Position numbers and translations under genes: made by a program
Shown here: one piece after another, positions 24,274-36,705 of the stretch
How positions within the stretch are numbered: the first letter of the stretch is position 1
Layout of the letters: each line of letters opens with the position of its first letter
The notes under the pieces: model-generated
Seen by the model: only the letters and a program-made list of their open reading frames with translations
What the model was told of the DNA's origin: nothing
Databases searched by the model: none
From: Bombardia bombarda
Taxonomy: Eukaryota > Ascomycota > Sordariomycetes > Sordariales > Lasiosphaeriaceae
DNA: 64,000 nt
Assembly: GCA_030512295.1 (NCBI GenBank)
Contig: JAULSR010000002.1
Coordinates: 5,270,001-5,334,000 of the forward strand
Direction: 5' to 3'

Positions 24274-27042
24274 GTGAGAGAGAGAGTCTGGCAGCTGTCC
24301 AGGGTTGACGTGATGTGACCAGTCGGAGCGAAGCAGAGACCGCCAAGACTTCGCTCTGGAGATCATTTTGGGCGGGATCAGGGGGGTTGTGTGCATACGG
24401 ACGTCCCCCAAACCCCCTGAGCCTCCCAAAACCTCGCAAACTGCTCTCCCTGAGCCTCTTTCCCTCCCTCCCCAACACTAGGTATCCTGTAGGGCAACTG
24501 CACCCGACGTTTCAGATTCTTTAGCAGATCCCACAGCCCTAGCGTGCAGTCAAATGATTGGCGGGGTTCCCACCCCTGGTGCCCAGCAGCTGCCGGCCCA
24601 GCATGAATGTTAGCACCCATCTTAAACACGTCGACGCCCGGTAATGCATTCTCGAGAGTGAGGTGCCATTGCCCCCAACCTATGGCCATCGTCACACATA
24701 CATAAGGTACATCACATACGAGGACAGACCACAGAGCTAGCTATCATGTACGCAGCTACATGGTGGCATCGCCCTCTTGTTTGTCCTTCCCTTCATTGAT
24801 TGCGAGCGCCGCTGCACCCGTGTGTCAGGCAGCCCAGGGCGGGACGCGGTACTGTACTGGCAGATGACTGTTCTCCCTCCCTCCTCCCCCCCATTTCAGC
24901 TCCCGTGGCCCGGCAAGAAATAGGGGTCAGTGACGGATTCCATCATTCGCATTGACTCTGGCCTCGTGGTTGCATGCCGCTGCTTTTGCGCGACGAGTAA
25001 CTAGTAACCAGTATGTATCACTTATAGCTTTCGTTAGTGTAGCTCGTGGTCAATGGCCAGTGGTTTTGAAACTGGGAATGATCCACAAGCCTCCAGCTCC
25101 ACTTCAACTTTCTCAAGAGCTCGATAGGTAGGTAGGTGGGTAGCGAGGTAGAGCCTTGCTGGTTGCATTATGATGTGACCTGCATCGACGGCGGCGGGAA
25201 GAACGGAATGGGATGAGATAGTACCTTACCACCGCATCCCGTCATGGCTACGTCGAAGAAAAGATGGAGGGCGGTGTCCAAGGTCCAAAGTGAGTTGGCG
25301 TCTCCAACCTGCCCGCCTTGGGCCTTCCAGAAGCAAGCTTCTGCCGTCCATGCTTCCCGGTGTGGTGGGTGCTCAATCCTGCGGCATGCCTGGTAACCTG
25401 GCAAGCCTATTGTTGGCGGCGGAGGCTTGAGGGAGGATGGGGGTTTTGAGAAAAGTCTTGATCAGGACCTGCAAGTTACCTCCCTCGTATGTCCATTTCA
25501 TCTCTTTCATCATATAGGGTACCTGTAATATCCATACATTCTTGGACACAAACCAATGCAATACCCAAGCTTATATCCAATTATTCGTACGAAGTAACTA
25601 GTATATGGGTTAGGCTTGGCGGCTGTCTTTGACGTTTAAAGGTAAAAGGGTAAAGCAGAGCAAATGAAAGTACTGGCTTGACTGGTAATTGAAATGAATG
25701 CACGGTTGTGTGTTGCGTGACAGTGCATCCACCAATTGATTGGTGGAACTGGAACCTGCCCTGGCAAGCTGTCGCCATCAATCTGTCAGTGCGAGCTCCC
25801 GTCTTTCTGTCGAGCAGCTTTGAAGAGCAGAATCGGACCCCCGGGGATAGGGAGTCCAAGAGGAGTGTGGTAGCCAGGTAGACAGTGCCAGCCAGTAAAA
25901 GAGAAGCTGCCGACAACCTAATGAGATGGGCTGCTTGCAAAAAGAAAAATTACATGCCTCCATGGGGGAAAAAAACTTGAAGTGCGTCCATGCGCTCCCA
26001 GTCAGTCGCTCAGCAGGTCTCGGTACCTTGACGTAGGTACGTAGCTCCCCCTAAACGGCTGTTTCATCTTGGGCCCGTTCACCACTCACTCACCCATCCA
26101 CACCTTCCCTTTCTCTTTTACTCCCGTCGTCAACCCCCGAGTTTGTGCCTTTTCTTGGTCGCCCCCACCGACTTCTTCTGCACCTCCATCTCCGGTTTGC
26201 CATCCTCTTCGCCAGGCTCACTTCCTACCTAATGATGCCTGTATATTGAATACACTATAAATTTCTTCCCTCTCTTTTTCTTCATTTCGGGCGTCGGACG
26301 AGACAGACGCCAAGGCGGCCGACCGACCGTGCAAGAGTGAGTGCAAGAGTGAGTGCAAGAGAGCGAGACAGGGCCTCTTAGCCCAAGGTCTGTCTGTCTG
26401 GATTGGATTGTGGACTGCCCGTGTGGACTTGTTGTGGACTGTGTGGACTGCGACCTGGGACCGAGCAACCCCAGCAGCACCCGACCGACCGACCGACCTC
26501 ACCTCACCCAGTTTCCACGAAATCTCGACCTTTCCGCCGCCGGCTTGACGATCCACTCCTGTCCTTCCTCGCCTTGACGCTCCTTGCTGAACCTCTTGAG
26601 AAAAAAAAAATCCGGCCTTTCAACGCCCACCGTCTGACGACACCTTTACAACTTTCATCCTCGATAGAGAAGCTGCAGCATATTCTTCACCGAACACCTT
26701 TGTAATTGCTCTGCCAATTTGCGACGTCACCCCTCCGCCGCCCCCTTCTACCCTTCGACCAAGGCGATTCGAGCGACACTCCTTTCAAACTGGTTCGCCC
26801 GTCTTCGATTTAGATTGTTGTTTAATTGGGAAATTCGCCCTTCGGCATCGGGCTCGCGCCTCAATTAGATTGTCGCCCTTGCCTTATTTCTTTACCTGCA
26901 GAACGACTTTGCACGATCCGTTTCGACTTTCGAGCCCTTGTCTATGTCTGGTCTGGGACCCGTGATCTAACATATCATACTGGTTTGGTTTGACTGGAAC
27001 AAGTGGCATATTTCTGATGAGCGCCGGATAAGATAATCGATA
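21804..27042. other. Large gene-free stretch; JSN1-like promoter and leader
   Basis: 5.2 kb with no coding segment I can support on either strand. It holds the CLA4 3' UTR, a GGGAC repeat near 22645, an AG microsatellite near 24240, AGGTAGGT tracts near 25125, a CCGA repeat near 26485, and a C/T-rich promoter-like stretch from about 26050 leading to the Pumilio gene. The longest + frame (23676-24137) has no recognisable domain and is interrupted relative to flanking sequence. Confidence 0.55.
24236..24286 (+). repeat. AG dinucleotide microsatellite
   Basis: An (AG)n run from about 24236 to 24270, then interrupted (tgagtg) and resumed to 24286. Intergenic and probably length-variable. Confidence 0.95.
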
Positions 27043-30000
27043 ATGTCCACTTCAAGACCGAGCGAACATCTGATCATTGGCTACCCTCCACAGACAGCCA
27101 CTGCTCAGAACCGTCCAACCTCCCCTACAAGCACGTCACCGAACGATCCGCAATCTGCCGGCGCCGTTCGCTCTCCCTTTGGCATGCCTTCTGGTTTAGC
27201 GCCATCCGCAAAAATGTCTGGTGCCACGAGGTCTGGCAATGGCTCTCCATCCCATGAGATGGCCGCCTCTGGTCGCCTATTTTCTAAACGGTAAGCATGC
27301 ACCTCGAAAACTGCTTCTTTACTTAAACGGCGCTGATTCTTGTTTGCAAAATTAGAGCACGCGAGATTCAAGCCCAAGAGGGCGTCTCGCCGATAAACCC
27401 CTGGGGAGGACCTCCAACCAGCGGCAACTCGACTCCGCTCCGCGAGAATATCCCCGAGTCGCCCACAGATGGCTTCCCCGACTTCACTCAGCTACCTACC
27501 CCTGAGAGCCTGCCGCAGACTCGGCGAGCTCGTGCCGGCACCGTACCATCCAGGTTTTCGCCTGGTGGCCCAGGCAATGGCCCACTCGGCATTCCAGCGC
27601 TGGCCTCGAAGTCTTCGCGACCCACTCCGTCCCAGAGTCCGTTTAAATCTCCGTCGCCGGTCGAACAGTCTGAGGCTCCTCCCAGCGCCTCTACTTTACT
27701 CTCGAGACTGCGAGCCGGATCCCTGCCTCAGCGAAGCCCATTTGCCCCCGGCTCTAGCTCGCCGTTTGGCCCTTCAATCTTTAGCAGCTGGAATCCTGGT
27801 AGCGGTAGCGGACGGGAGAGGGGCAATACATTGGCCAGTATCGCCAGCATTGGATCTAATGGACCGAGCTCCCCGTCTCAATCGCACTTCTCTCGGGAAG
27901 GAACAGTCGAGAATGATGTTCATATGAGAACGCTCGACTATCTCGGCTTGGCGGAAACTCCGCAGCCTGTCCGAGCTCAGCTCGCAACTCCGTATATGCC
28001 GCCAAACTTCGCCGACTATGCGAAGGCCGCAAATCGTTTCCGGTCCTATTCAGTCAACAATAAGGACAAGTACGCAGATGAGGAAGACGAATATGACGCC
28101 GAGAGCCTGTCCATGATGGAAAGCCAATATGCTCAGCTTCAGGACCAACTTGCCGCCACAAATGCCGCCATTCATAATCACAACCTGGCCGTTCAGGCCT
28201 TCGCAAGCCAGGCGGCAGTCAATCGCCCTCGCGCGCAGACTGTTGGCGTCCTAGATACTTCGGGATCACGTCATCCCCGAAACTACTTTCAGACACCTTC
28301 TAGACTTGATAACTCCATCACGGCTGCTGAGATCAGACTGCCCGATGAGAAGGACTTCGAAGATCTCCCCCAGGCCGTGGCTGCTATGTCGCTTGGGCGG
28401 TCGAACAGCGGCAACAATGGTCTCTTGACTGCGGACGAACAGACATTGGAAGGCCCAACAAAAGCTTTATGGCTGGGCAGTATTCCAACATCGACCACTA
28501 CTTCCACACTGACAGAGATGTTCAAGTCGTATGGTCCCATCTCATCTGCCAGAGTCTTGACTCACAAGAACTGCGGTTTTGTGAACTTTGAAAGAGTTGA
28601 TAGTGCCATCTCTGCCAAGGCTAGCATGAACGGCAAGGAAATTTTCCCCGGCGCTGGCCCTATTCGCATTAACTTCGCGAAGCCGCCTTCGGGGCCCAAC
28701 ACGCCGGGCCATGATGGGGTCTATCCGTCCCCAAGCCCTGATCCGTTCGCCAAGGACCTAGAAAACGGTCAACACAGCGCTACCGGTACCAGTTCAGTCG
28801 GCGATGACATGCCGGCACAGATTGCGAGCAACGCCACCCCCACTGTCCCCCCTATTCATGAGATGACGGGCGATATTCTTGATATTATTCAGCAGTTTGG
28901 AGCAAACGAGCAGGATAGCTACCGAATCCAACTCAGCCTGCAAAAGTCAATTCAATTTACCGCTTTCGTGGACGAAATTCCTCCCATCAAGGAGCCCGTA
29001 CACACCAGAGTCCATGACGCGCCAAAGCTGCGGGATATTCGCAAGAGGATTGATAATCAGACACTGACACAACAAGAGATTGAGAACATCGCCATTGATA
29101 TGCTCCCCGAGATCGCTGAGCTCGCGTCGGACTATCTCGGTAACACAGTCGTCCAGAAACTCTTTGAGCACTGCTCAGATGCGCTACGGGACTCGATGCT
29201 CGCAGAAATTGCGCCTCATATGGCCGAAATCGGCGTACACAAGAACGGCACATGGGCTGCGCAGAAGATTATTGATGTTTGCAAGACACCGGATCAAATG
29301 AACCTAATCGTGGATAATCTGCGTCCGTACACGGTCCCCTTGTTCTTGGACCAGTATGGTAATTATGTCCTGCAAGGATGCCTGAAGTTTGGCTCTCCTT
29401 ACAACGACTTCATTTTCGAGGCCATGTTGAGTCGAATGTGGGAGGTGGCCCAGGGCCGCTACGGTGCTCGGGCTATGCGAGCCTGTTTGGAGAGCCACCA
29501 TTCCACAAAGGACCAGCAGCGACTGTTGGCTGCTGCGATTGCTCTGCACAGTGTGCAACTTGCGACAAACGCGAATGGTGCTCTGTTACTTACGTGGTTC
29601 CTGGACACCTGCACGTTCCCGCAACGACGCACAGTCTTATCGCCACAGCTTGTTCCCTACCTGGTCCACCTGTGTACGCACAAGGTTGCATATTTGACGG
29701 TTTTGAAAGTGATCAACCAGAAATCTGAGGGAGATGCTAGGGACACTATCCTCAAGGCGCTTTTCTTTACCCATAATGACCAAGTTTTGGAGGCTATCCT
29801 GAGCGACCATGCCTGCGGTGCGACTCTGATCTTCAAGGTTTTGACAACACCCTTTTTCGACGAGACGATTCGAACCCAGGTTGTTGAGAACGTGAAGACT
29901 GTCTTGGTTCGTATCAAGGCCCAGCCAGGACAAGGTTACAAGCGGCTGATGGACGAGGTTGGCCTGTCTACCCGAAGTGGTGGTGGCAGCAGTGGTGCCA

Positions 30001-30758
30001 CTGGAACTGGGAGTGCGGCAGCTGGAGGTGGCTCGCGAGACCATGCCAACAATAACTCTAATGAGCGACAGCGTCCTGTCTCGCGCCAGACCAGTCTTAA
30101 CTCTCAACAGGCGCAACAACAGGCGCAACAGCAACAAGCCCAACAGCAGCAGCAACAGCAAGCTCAGCATCAACAAGCTGCTCAGTTCAACAGTAACGGC
30201 GCCAACCAGTTCTACAACCCCCTCAATGCTGCTATTAACCCAGCCAGCTTTGACCTGAACTACGGCATAGCTCGGAGTGAGAGCGTTGAGCCAGGCTTGC
30301 CTCAACAGTTCCCGGCATTCGGCCCCCAAGGAACCATGTTCGGCGCGACCAACCCGCCACTGGCGCCGGCTGCTTTGCAACAAATGCAGTTCCAGCAAAA
30401 TATGATGTCGCGTGGTGCCCCACCCATGAGCAATTACTTCCCTGCTATGCAGGCGGGCTTTGGTGGATTCCAAAGCCAGAGTCCCTCCCTTGATCAATAT
30501 CGTAACCAGGCCATGCCCAACGTGAGCTCCATCCAACAGCCTGGCAATCAAATGACCAATATGGCACCCGGGCAGAATCCGTTTGGCCCTCCTGGCTTTG
30601 GCATGAACATGAACATGGCCGGCTTTGGGTACGGCGGTGGCGCCGGCGCCGGCGGCCTCGGCGGAGTACAGAATGTGGCATACATGCAACAGGAGCAAGT
30701 CAATACTAGGCGTGGACGTGTAGGTCGCAGCCCACAACCCGAGAGACAACGGTGGTAG
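27043..30758 (+). CDS. RRM + Pumilio RNA-binding protein, JSN1/PUF1-like
   Basis: Exons 27043-27290 and 27356-30758 give 1216 aa. The N-terminal 400 residues are Ser/Pro-rich and disordered. An RRM-type domain follows at about 451-525 (KALWLGSIPTSTTTSTLTEM, NCGFVNFERVDSA, PIRINFAKPP). PUM repeats lie at about 631-941, with typical cores LASDYLGNTVVQKLFEHC, IGVHKNGTWAAQKIID, DQYGNYVLQGCLKFG, GRYGARAMRACLE and ATNANGALLLTWFLD. A Gln/Ala-rich low-complexity segment (about 998-1028) and a Gly/Met/Asn-rich tail ending GRVGRSPQPERQRW follow. RRM plus Puf is the layout of yeast JSN1 (PUF1) and PUF2, which bind 3' UTRs of mRNAs for membrane and mitochondrial proteins in the cytoplasm. The Puf core is more diverged than in PUF3-PUF5, as expected for this branch. 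Confidence 0.9.
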
Positions 30759-32791
30759 ACGTGAACGAGCAGCGGACATATACTTACTTTTCGCTCTACA
30801 CAGAGATAGGAAGGTCGCACTTGACTCGACCCACCGTCTCGCCTCGTCTCGCCCCGCCCCGCCCCGCCCGCTTTACGTTTTATTTTAGGGTAGGGACGGC
30901 AGAGGCTCTGTATAGATATGAGGAGTTTTTGGGTTGACCGAGTTCACGGACGGCGGATGACCAAAACCTTCCAGGGTTTGGCCTTGGGCAGGTGTTGGCT
31001 TTTCCTTTTTTTTGATTGCATCGCATTGTCGGCCGAACTCAGACGTGCTCGAGGATGGGTATCTGGGGAAACGAGGTGGGTGCACGTATGGCTGGCCTCG
31101 GTTTTCTTTTTTTTCCCATGGGCGACGGAGGCCTTGCTGGGTGTTCACGTTTGATGAGGGTTTTTTTTTCTGCGGATGCAGTTGTGGAACCACGCCTGCA
31201 TCGGGGAGTTTTTTAGGGCGAGTGGTGATGGAGGTATTGCGGTGTCATGGGCGGAAAGGAGGTAGGAAAAGAGCTGGCAGCGCCGGGAAAAGAAACAGAA
31301 GAGCAGCAGAGAGAAAGAAGCAACTGGACAAAGTCAACCAAACCTCTGGGAGGGGCCTCGATTTGAGCGCGCGTGCGCGAAATCTTCGATTCTTGTAAAG
31401 TCTGTTGAAACATAAAAGATTGCTTGGCAGGAAAGAAGGAAGAGGAGAACCAAGTGTGTGTGTGTGAAGGGAGGGAGGATGGGGATGGACGGGGGCTGGG
31501 AGAGGAGTATTATGGCATTGCTTCTTTTTTGGCTTGCTGTTACTGCCTGCCACTCCTGCTAGCTAGAGACTATAGCATACTACCTAGTTAAGTACGGACA
31601 CTTATTAGTCTTGCTGTTTTGTTTCTTTTCCCTATGAACTTGCTCCCCTTCTCGTCCGTTTGCTTGCTCGTTTCGCTTGTCTCCGCTTGGTAGTCTTGCT
31701 GAATGTTGGTCGCGATGGCAGGTTCGTCTGAGTCTAACTAAGGACATGGTATAGGATTCGGTGGGATATGCAGATAGACTCAGAATTGTACCTGCCATGT
31801 TAATCTTCTTCATCCTCAAGGGGTAACGTTCACTTTGTCCCATTCTGGCCACCCTTGCGATCTAAGCCTCGGTTTTCTCGTGTGTATACCTGTCATCTAC
31901 CGCGTTGCTTACTTTTTACCTTTCTACTTTGCTCTTTCCGGTTCTTTAGATATTGCAGCTCCTGCGTTTCAACCATCAAGGATTGTCCTGCCTCCCAGCC
32001 ACGCGAAATGAACAAGCTTAGGGCCCTTGTTTATAATCTCACTAAACACAAGAAAATGAACAGAATAGTAGAGGAGATGCAGGTGATAGTGCAATAGCAA
32101 TTTGATATTTCAAGCGCGCTCCCCAGCCAAGCCAAGCCAATCCACAACTATATCATACCATGCCGTCAGTATGGCCGTGGCCGCTACTGCACAGCTCGGT
32201 TCAGTTCCAGCTTGGCTTGGAGTAACATATTCACCAAAAAATGCTCCCATGCTGCTTGCTGCAGTTATACCATACAGACGCGCCGTGCGTTTACCACCAC
32301 CTCTCGCACGATGCCATTCCCCCTGATCTTACCATCCGCCCTCCCACCTTTACTTCTTCCCTTCTCGGTCTCTCATCTCTTTCTCTTCTCTCTGTTTTCT
32401 CTCTCGCTCTCAAAATCATTTTTGCGTTGACCGTCACCACCACCAATGTCCCTGTTAAGAATAGAAAGGTTGAAACCCGCCACCAGGTGATAAAACAAAG
32501 AGATCTTTTGCCCGTCCAGGCCGTTATCAGCAAGATGTTATCGCTGAAAGATCTCGCCCAAAACCCCAACACCCCAAAACCCCCAAAGGCGAACCGTATT
32601 AATGAAAACCAACCAATCAACCGTCACTGGACTCTTGTTTCATAAACGCTTGGGTGGCGACAAGACCAGACGTTCACGTATACCAAGTCCTTCTATAGGC
32701 GAGGAAGATATCTGGTAGAGCAAGGTAAGTAGGAAAAAAGAAAAATAGGAATCGTGTATGCCCAAGTAGTTATATAGCAGGCTGAACTAGT
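30759..32791. other. Convergent intergenic region
   Basis: 2.03 kb between the stops of the JSN1-like gene (+) and the RCO1-like gene (-). It contains a GC-box-like CCCCG repeat at about 30847-30867 just after the Pumilio stop and long pyrimidine tracts near 32330-32410. No coding segment is supported. Confidence 0.6.
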
Positions 32792-35700
32792 TCAGTCAAT
32801 GTCCATGGCGTTCTCATCGACAGCAGTCTTGTCGCTGTGTGGTCCTGATGGATAGCCATTCCCGTCCCGGTCACAGGTGGCCATATCCTTAGACGCTGTG
32901 GAAGGCAGGGCCGCATTTTCCACTTTGATGTCTTCTTGCATGGTAACTGGAGAAGGGGCTTCGTCTGCGTCTAAGAGTGTCTTCTTCTCCGCTTGTACAA
33001 TTGGAGGTATATCATCAGTGGCAGCTGGAGACGGCAAATCTTTCTTGCCGTCTCCGTCTGATTCATGCATCTCCGCCGCAGGATTCATAGGGTTCTCTGA
33101 TTCGTTATCGGTAGACTCCGAGTTCGTAAGGCTAGGGATTCTGGTTGTTGGTTCATGTGCCGCATATGAGCTGGTTGCCTGCGGAGAGGATTGTCCAGAG
33201 ATATCGGCGGCTAAGAGTCTCCGGATCTGAGTGCTCATTTGTTCGGCTTGAGCCAACATGGCACGCAGGCTCTGTTGATCTATGTTGCTCAGCTGACCCT
33301 GTGCAATTTGTTCAGAGTTGCCGCGAGCCATTAAGTCAACCACGGATGGCTCAGCTTCGGCCTGTGAATCGTGAGCGTGTGCCAACTTGGTAGCGAGAGA
33401 AGGATTAAAGCTTACGATTAAAGTGTCAACCAGAGTGGCAATGCTTGCACCCCCATTACCGCTGAGTTGGGCAAGATTGTACGCGGCTTGTTGCTTATCA
33501 AGGCTCCTCTTGTCCAGCGGACGTCGTGCAGGTGGGGTTGGGGGCCTGGTAGACAAAAGCGGGGGTATTGGTTTGCCCTTGCGGTTCTCCCGTACGCTGA
33601 AGATGAGTTAGAAGTCGTGTAAAAAGTTAGGCACAAGCAAGTTGAGAGAACGTACCGCGAGAGGAAGTCCAGTTTGATGCCTTGTTCGGGCAATCTAACT
33701 GTCCTGCCATACGTCTCCACGTTCTTCCAGCCACTCTCGTCCTCGTCACGGTCGAGATCTACCTCGATGTAGCCATTGTTCATGTAGCCACGGCGGAAGG
33801 CAGGCTCAATAACGGGCGCGCCTTTGATTTTCCGGAACCTGTGAGCAGGACCGAGGGTGCCAGGCACCTTGGAAAGGAGGTCATCTACGTGACAAGGGCA
33901 TTTCCAGGTACGAAGGACAGGCGGGTTTGCCAAAGGGGGGTCGAGGCAGTCCAGGTGCCAGAATAAGCCACAGAGACTGCAGGGGATGATGGCGCGGTTA
34001 TCCGCCGTCGCCTTCTGGCAACTATGGCAGAGGACCGAACTGCCCTCTGTGTCACGTAGCCTGAAGAAATCGGGGACCTGGTCCTCGTCATTTTTCCTCT
34101 TCCTGCCGGGTTTTGACACAGCTACGATTTCCTCATACTCGCCGTCGACGCCGGTGCGAACACCCTCAAAGTACTCACGAACATCGTCGGGAAGGCGAAA
34201 AGCGCTCGAGTTCTTGGCATCGAGGCGCTCAAGGATGAGGGCGAAGGGGCCAGAGCGGACGGGGAAGCTTGCAGGGTCACGGGATGTGCGACACACGTTG
34301 CAGAACCACTCCACAGGCATCGAATCGTGAATGAGCGGCGGGTCCACGCAGGTGAGGTGAAATGAGCGCGTGCAGCCGTCGCAGCAGATTAATTCACCGT
34401 TGCCGCCACACGACGAACAGTAGTCGTCATTGTCGTCCTGCGTCGCGCCAAGTCAGCAATCTAAAGCGGGAGCACGACCAGGGAGTGATAGTAGTAGTGT
34501 ATGAGCAGGGGGGAGCAAAGGGACCACTGAACGAGTGAGCCAAACACAAGCCAGGACCGCTGATTTGTGCGGGATATTTCGGCAGAAAGGCGAAAGCCAA
34601 AATCCAGTCGTCGTGCTTGGCCACTAAACTGCACTGGATCCCCCCTGTCGTATTGACGCTGCACTTGCGGCATGCACGCTTTGGGGGGCCGGGCGGACCT
34701 TGGGGGGCTTGGGGGGGGGGGGGGGCCTGGGTGCGCTACCTGGTAGGCTGCGACTCGAGACACGACAAGGGCGGGCTGAAAGTTTGTTTGTTGTTGCCCG
34801 GGTTTGGCTATGCAATCACCCATCACAAATAACGAATGAAATGAGCCAGATGCACCTGCGCTTGCACATGCACTTGCGCCAGCTTCCTGTCTGCCTTGCC
34901 TCGATTGTCTCTGACTCCCTCTGCCTCTGCCTCTGCCTCTGCCACGGATGATGGGTGTGTAGTGTGTTGAGGGGTAGGGGTCAGGATGAAAAAGAGAGGA
35001 AGGAAGGAATGAGGGCATAATGTGATGCAGAATGGGCTTTTTAGGTTTGTTTTGCACATAAGAGATAAGGAAAGTAGATGATGGAATGGTGCATACCTCC
35101 TTGGCCACGGCTCCATTGCCAACGGGACTGCTTCTTTCCCCACTGGCTCGAGGGATTCCAGCTGACGTGCCGGATTTCTTCTTCATGGGGCTAGATGAGA
35201 GCATAACAATGTTAGGAACATAGACAGCAACTGGTTTCGTGATGATAACAATGCTAAAAATGCGTTTTTGGCCACGCTCTCCTGGTGGACATGTAGATAG
35301 AAGGAACAGGCTGTGGCACGGCACCACCCCCGCCACCACAAGCGCTAGAACATTCATTTACCATGCCACCTTTGCCAGGCTTAAGCCATCTGGGGCAAAC
35401 CATCGGGGGGCACGAGCTCCCCCATACGTGACTGGAACCCAAATAGTTCTTTGGGGAGAAAAACACAATAGGGCGGCAGGGAGAGATAGGAAAAAGAAAA
35501 AAAAAGGATGAGACATGTACTTACGAGGTCTTGACCCTCAGGCCAACTCTCGGCTTCTTGGCAGCCCGTAACGCCGGCGTTCCAGCCCGTGAGTTTGCTG
35601 CCGTGGAGGCTACCTCGGAGGCCGGGAAGTTGAGTGTAGTTGGCGATACCGGGTCCTCGAACTCATCGTGGGACCGCTTGCGTGAGGAGCGCGTGCTCCG

Positions 35701-36674
35701 CGCATTAGTAGCAACGGGTGTGGAGCGACCTGCGGGGAGCGACGACCGGGGCCGCGACGAAGGCGCAGCAGAAACGCTGGGCTCGTCAAAGTCGAGGCGA
35801 GGCACGTCTCTGATATGAGGCTCCCGCGTATAGCTCAAGGTGAAGGGTGAGTCGCCGTTGGCGGTAATATTCCTGGCCCTCTGGCGTAGGCGCAGCTTGG
35901 TATCGCTCTCATCAATCTTGCCAACTTTACTGGCGAAGAAGATGCCCTGGCTGGCTGACTTGTTACCCTTTTTCCCATTCAGGTTGGGAAACAGAGGTGA
36001 GTCCAGCGCGGGGGGCATGTCATATGGCTGCACGGTGGGGAGCTGTGGTGCGGTAGCTGGCTGCTGAGCAGAGAAGGGCGTAGCGGCACGCGTTGCAGCA
36101 GGGCGGCGAGTGGGTGACACATTCCTGTTCTTTCTCGCTGCGTTGGATCGGCGGTGCCTGCTGATTGGCTGTGGTGCAGCGGCATTGTTGCTACGGTCAG
36201 CAACCGCCGGACTGGCGCGAGAGGGTGGCCCATCAAAGACATCGTCCATGTCCTCGTCGTCCTCGTCAATTCCATCTGGCGGAGTCATGGATCGTGCACT
36301 GGACAAGGACGATGTGCTCGACATGGAGTGCGCTCGTGTTTTTCGTCGCAGGGGCGAATCCGTCTTCATTTTGCCGTGCAACCCGTTGGCCGAACTCTTG
36401 GAGGCGGAGCCGGGATGCCTGCTTGATTTGCGCTTCTTCCGGACGTGAGGGGAGCGACCCTGGCTCTGTTCCTGCTTCCGCTCCTGCTCAGGCTCTGTTG
36501 CTGCTTCCTGCTGGAAGGGAGGGTCGGGCAGGACTTCTGGCGCGGCTTCCTGTACGTGTTCAGGCTCGGCCTCTGGTAGACGCTCCGGTTCAGGTTGTTC
36601 AGCTTCAGGCTCAACTGGGGATTCTGGCTGGCGCTCTGGCTGGCGCTCTGGCTCTGGCTCTGGCTGGCACTCTG

Positions 36675-36705
<31 letters not shown>

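Noticed and set aside
21804..27042. Degraded transposon in the large gap
   Set aside because: No reverse transcriptase, transposase, terminal repeats or strongly AT-biased mutated stretch was seen.
29866..29880. gattcgaaccc, resembling a tRNA T-loop (B box)
   Set aside because: It is inside a conserved Puf coding exon and no matching A box or cloverleaf was found.
29637..30779. 380-codon open frame antisense to the Pumilio gene
   Set aside because: Leu-rich product mirrors the Gln/Ala-rich coding strand; no family resemblance.
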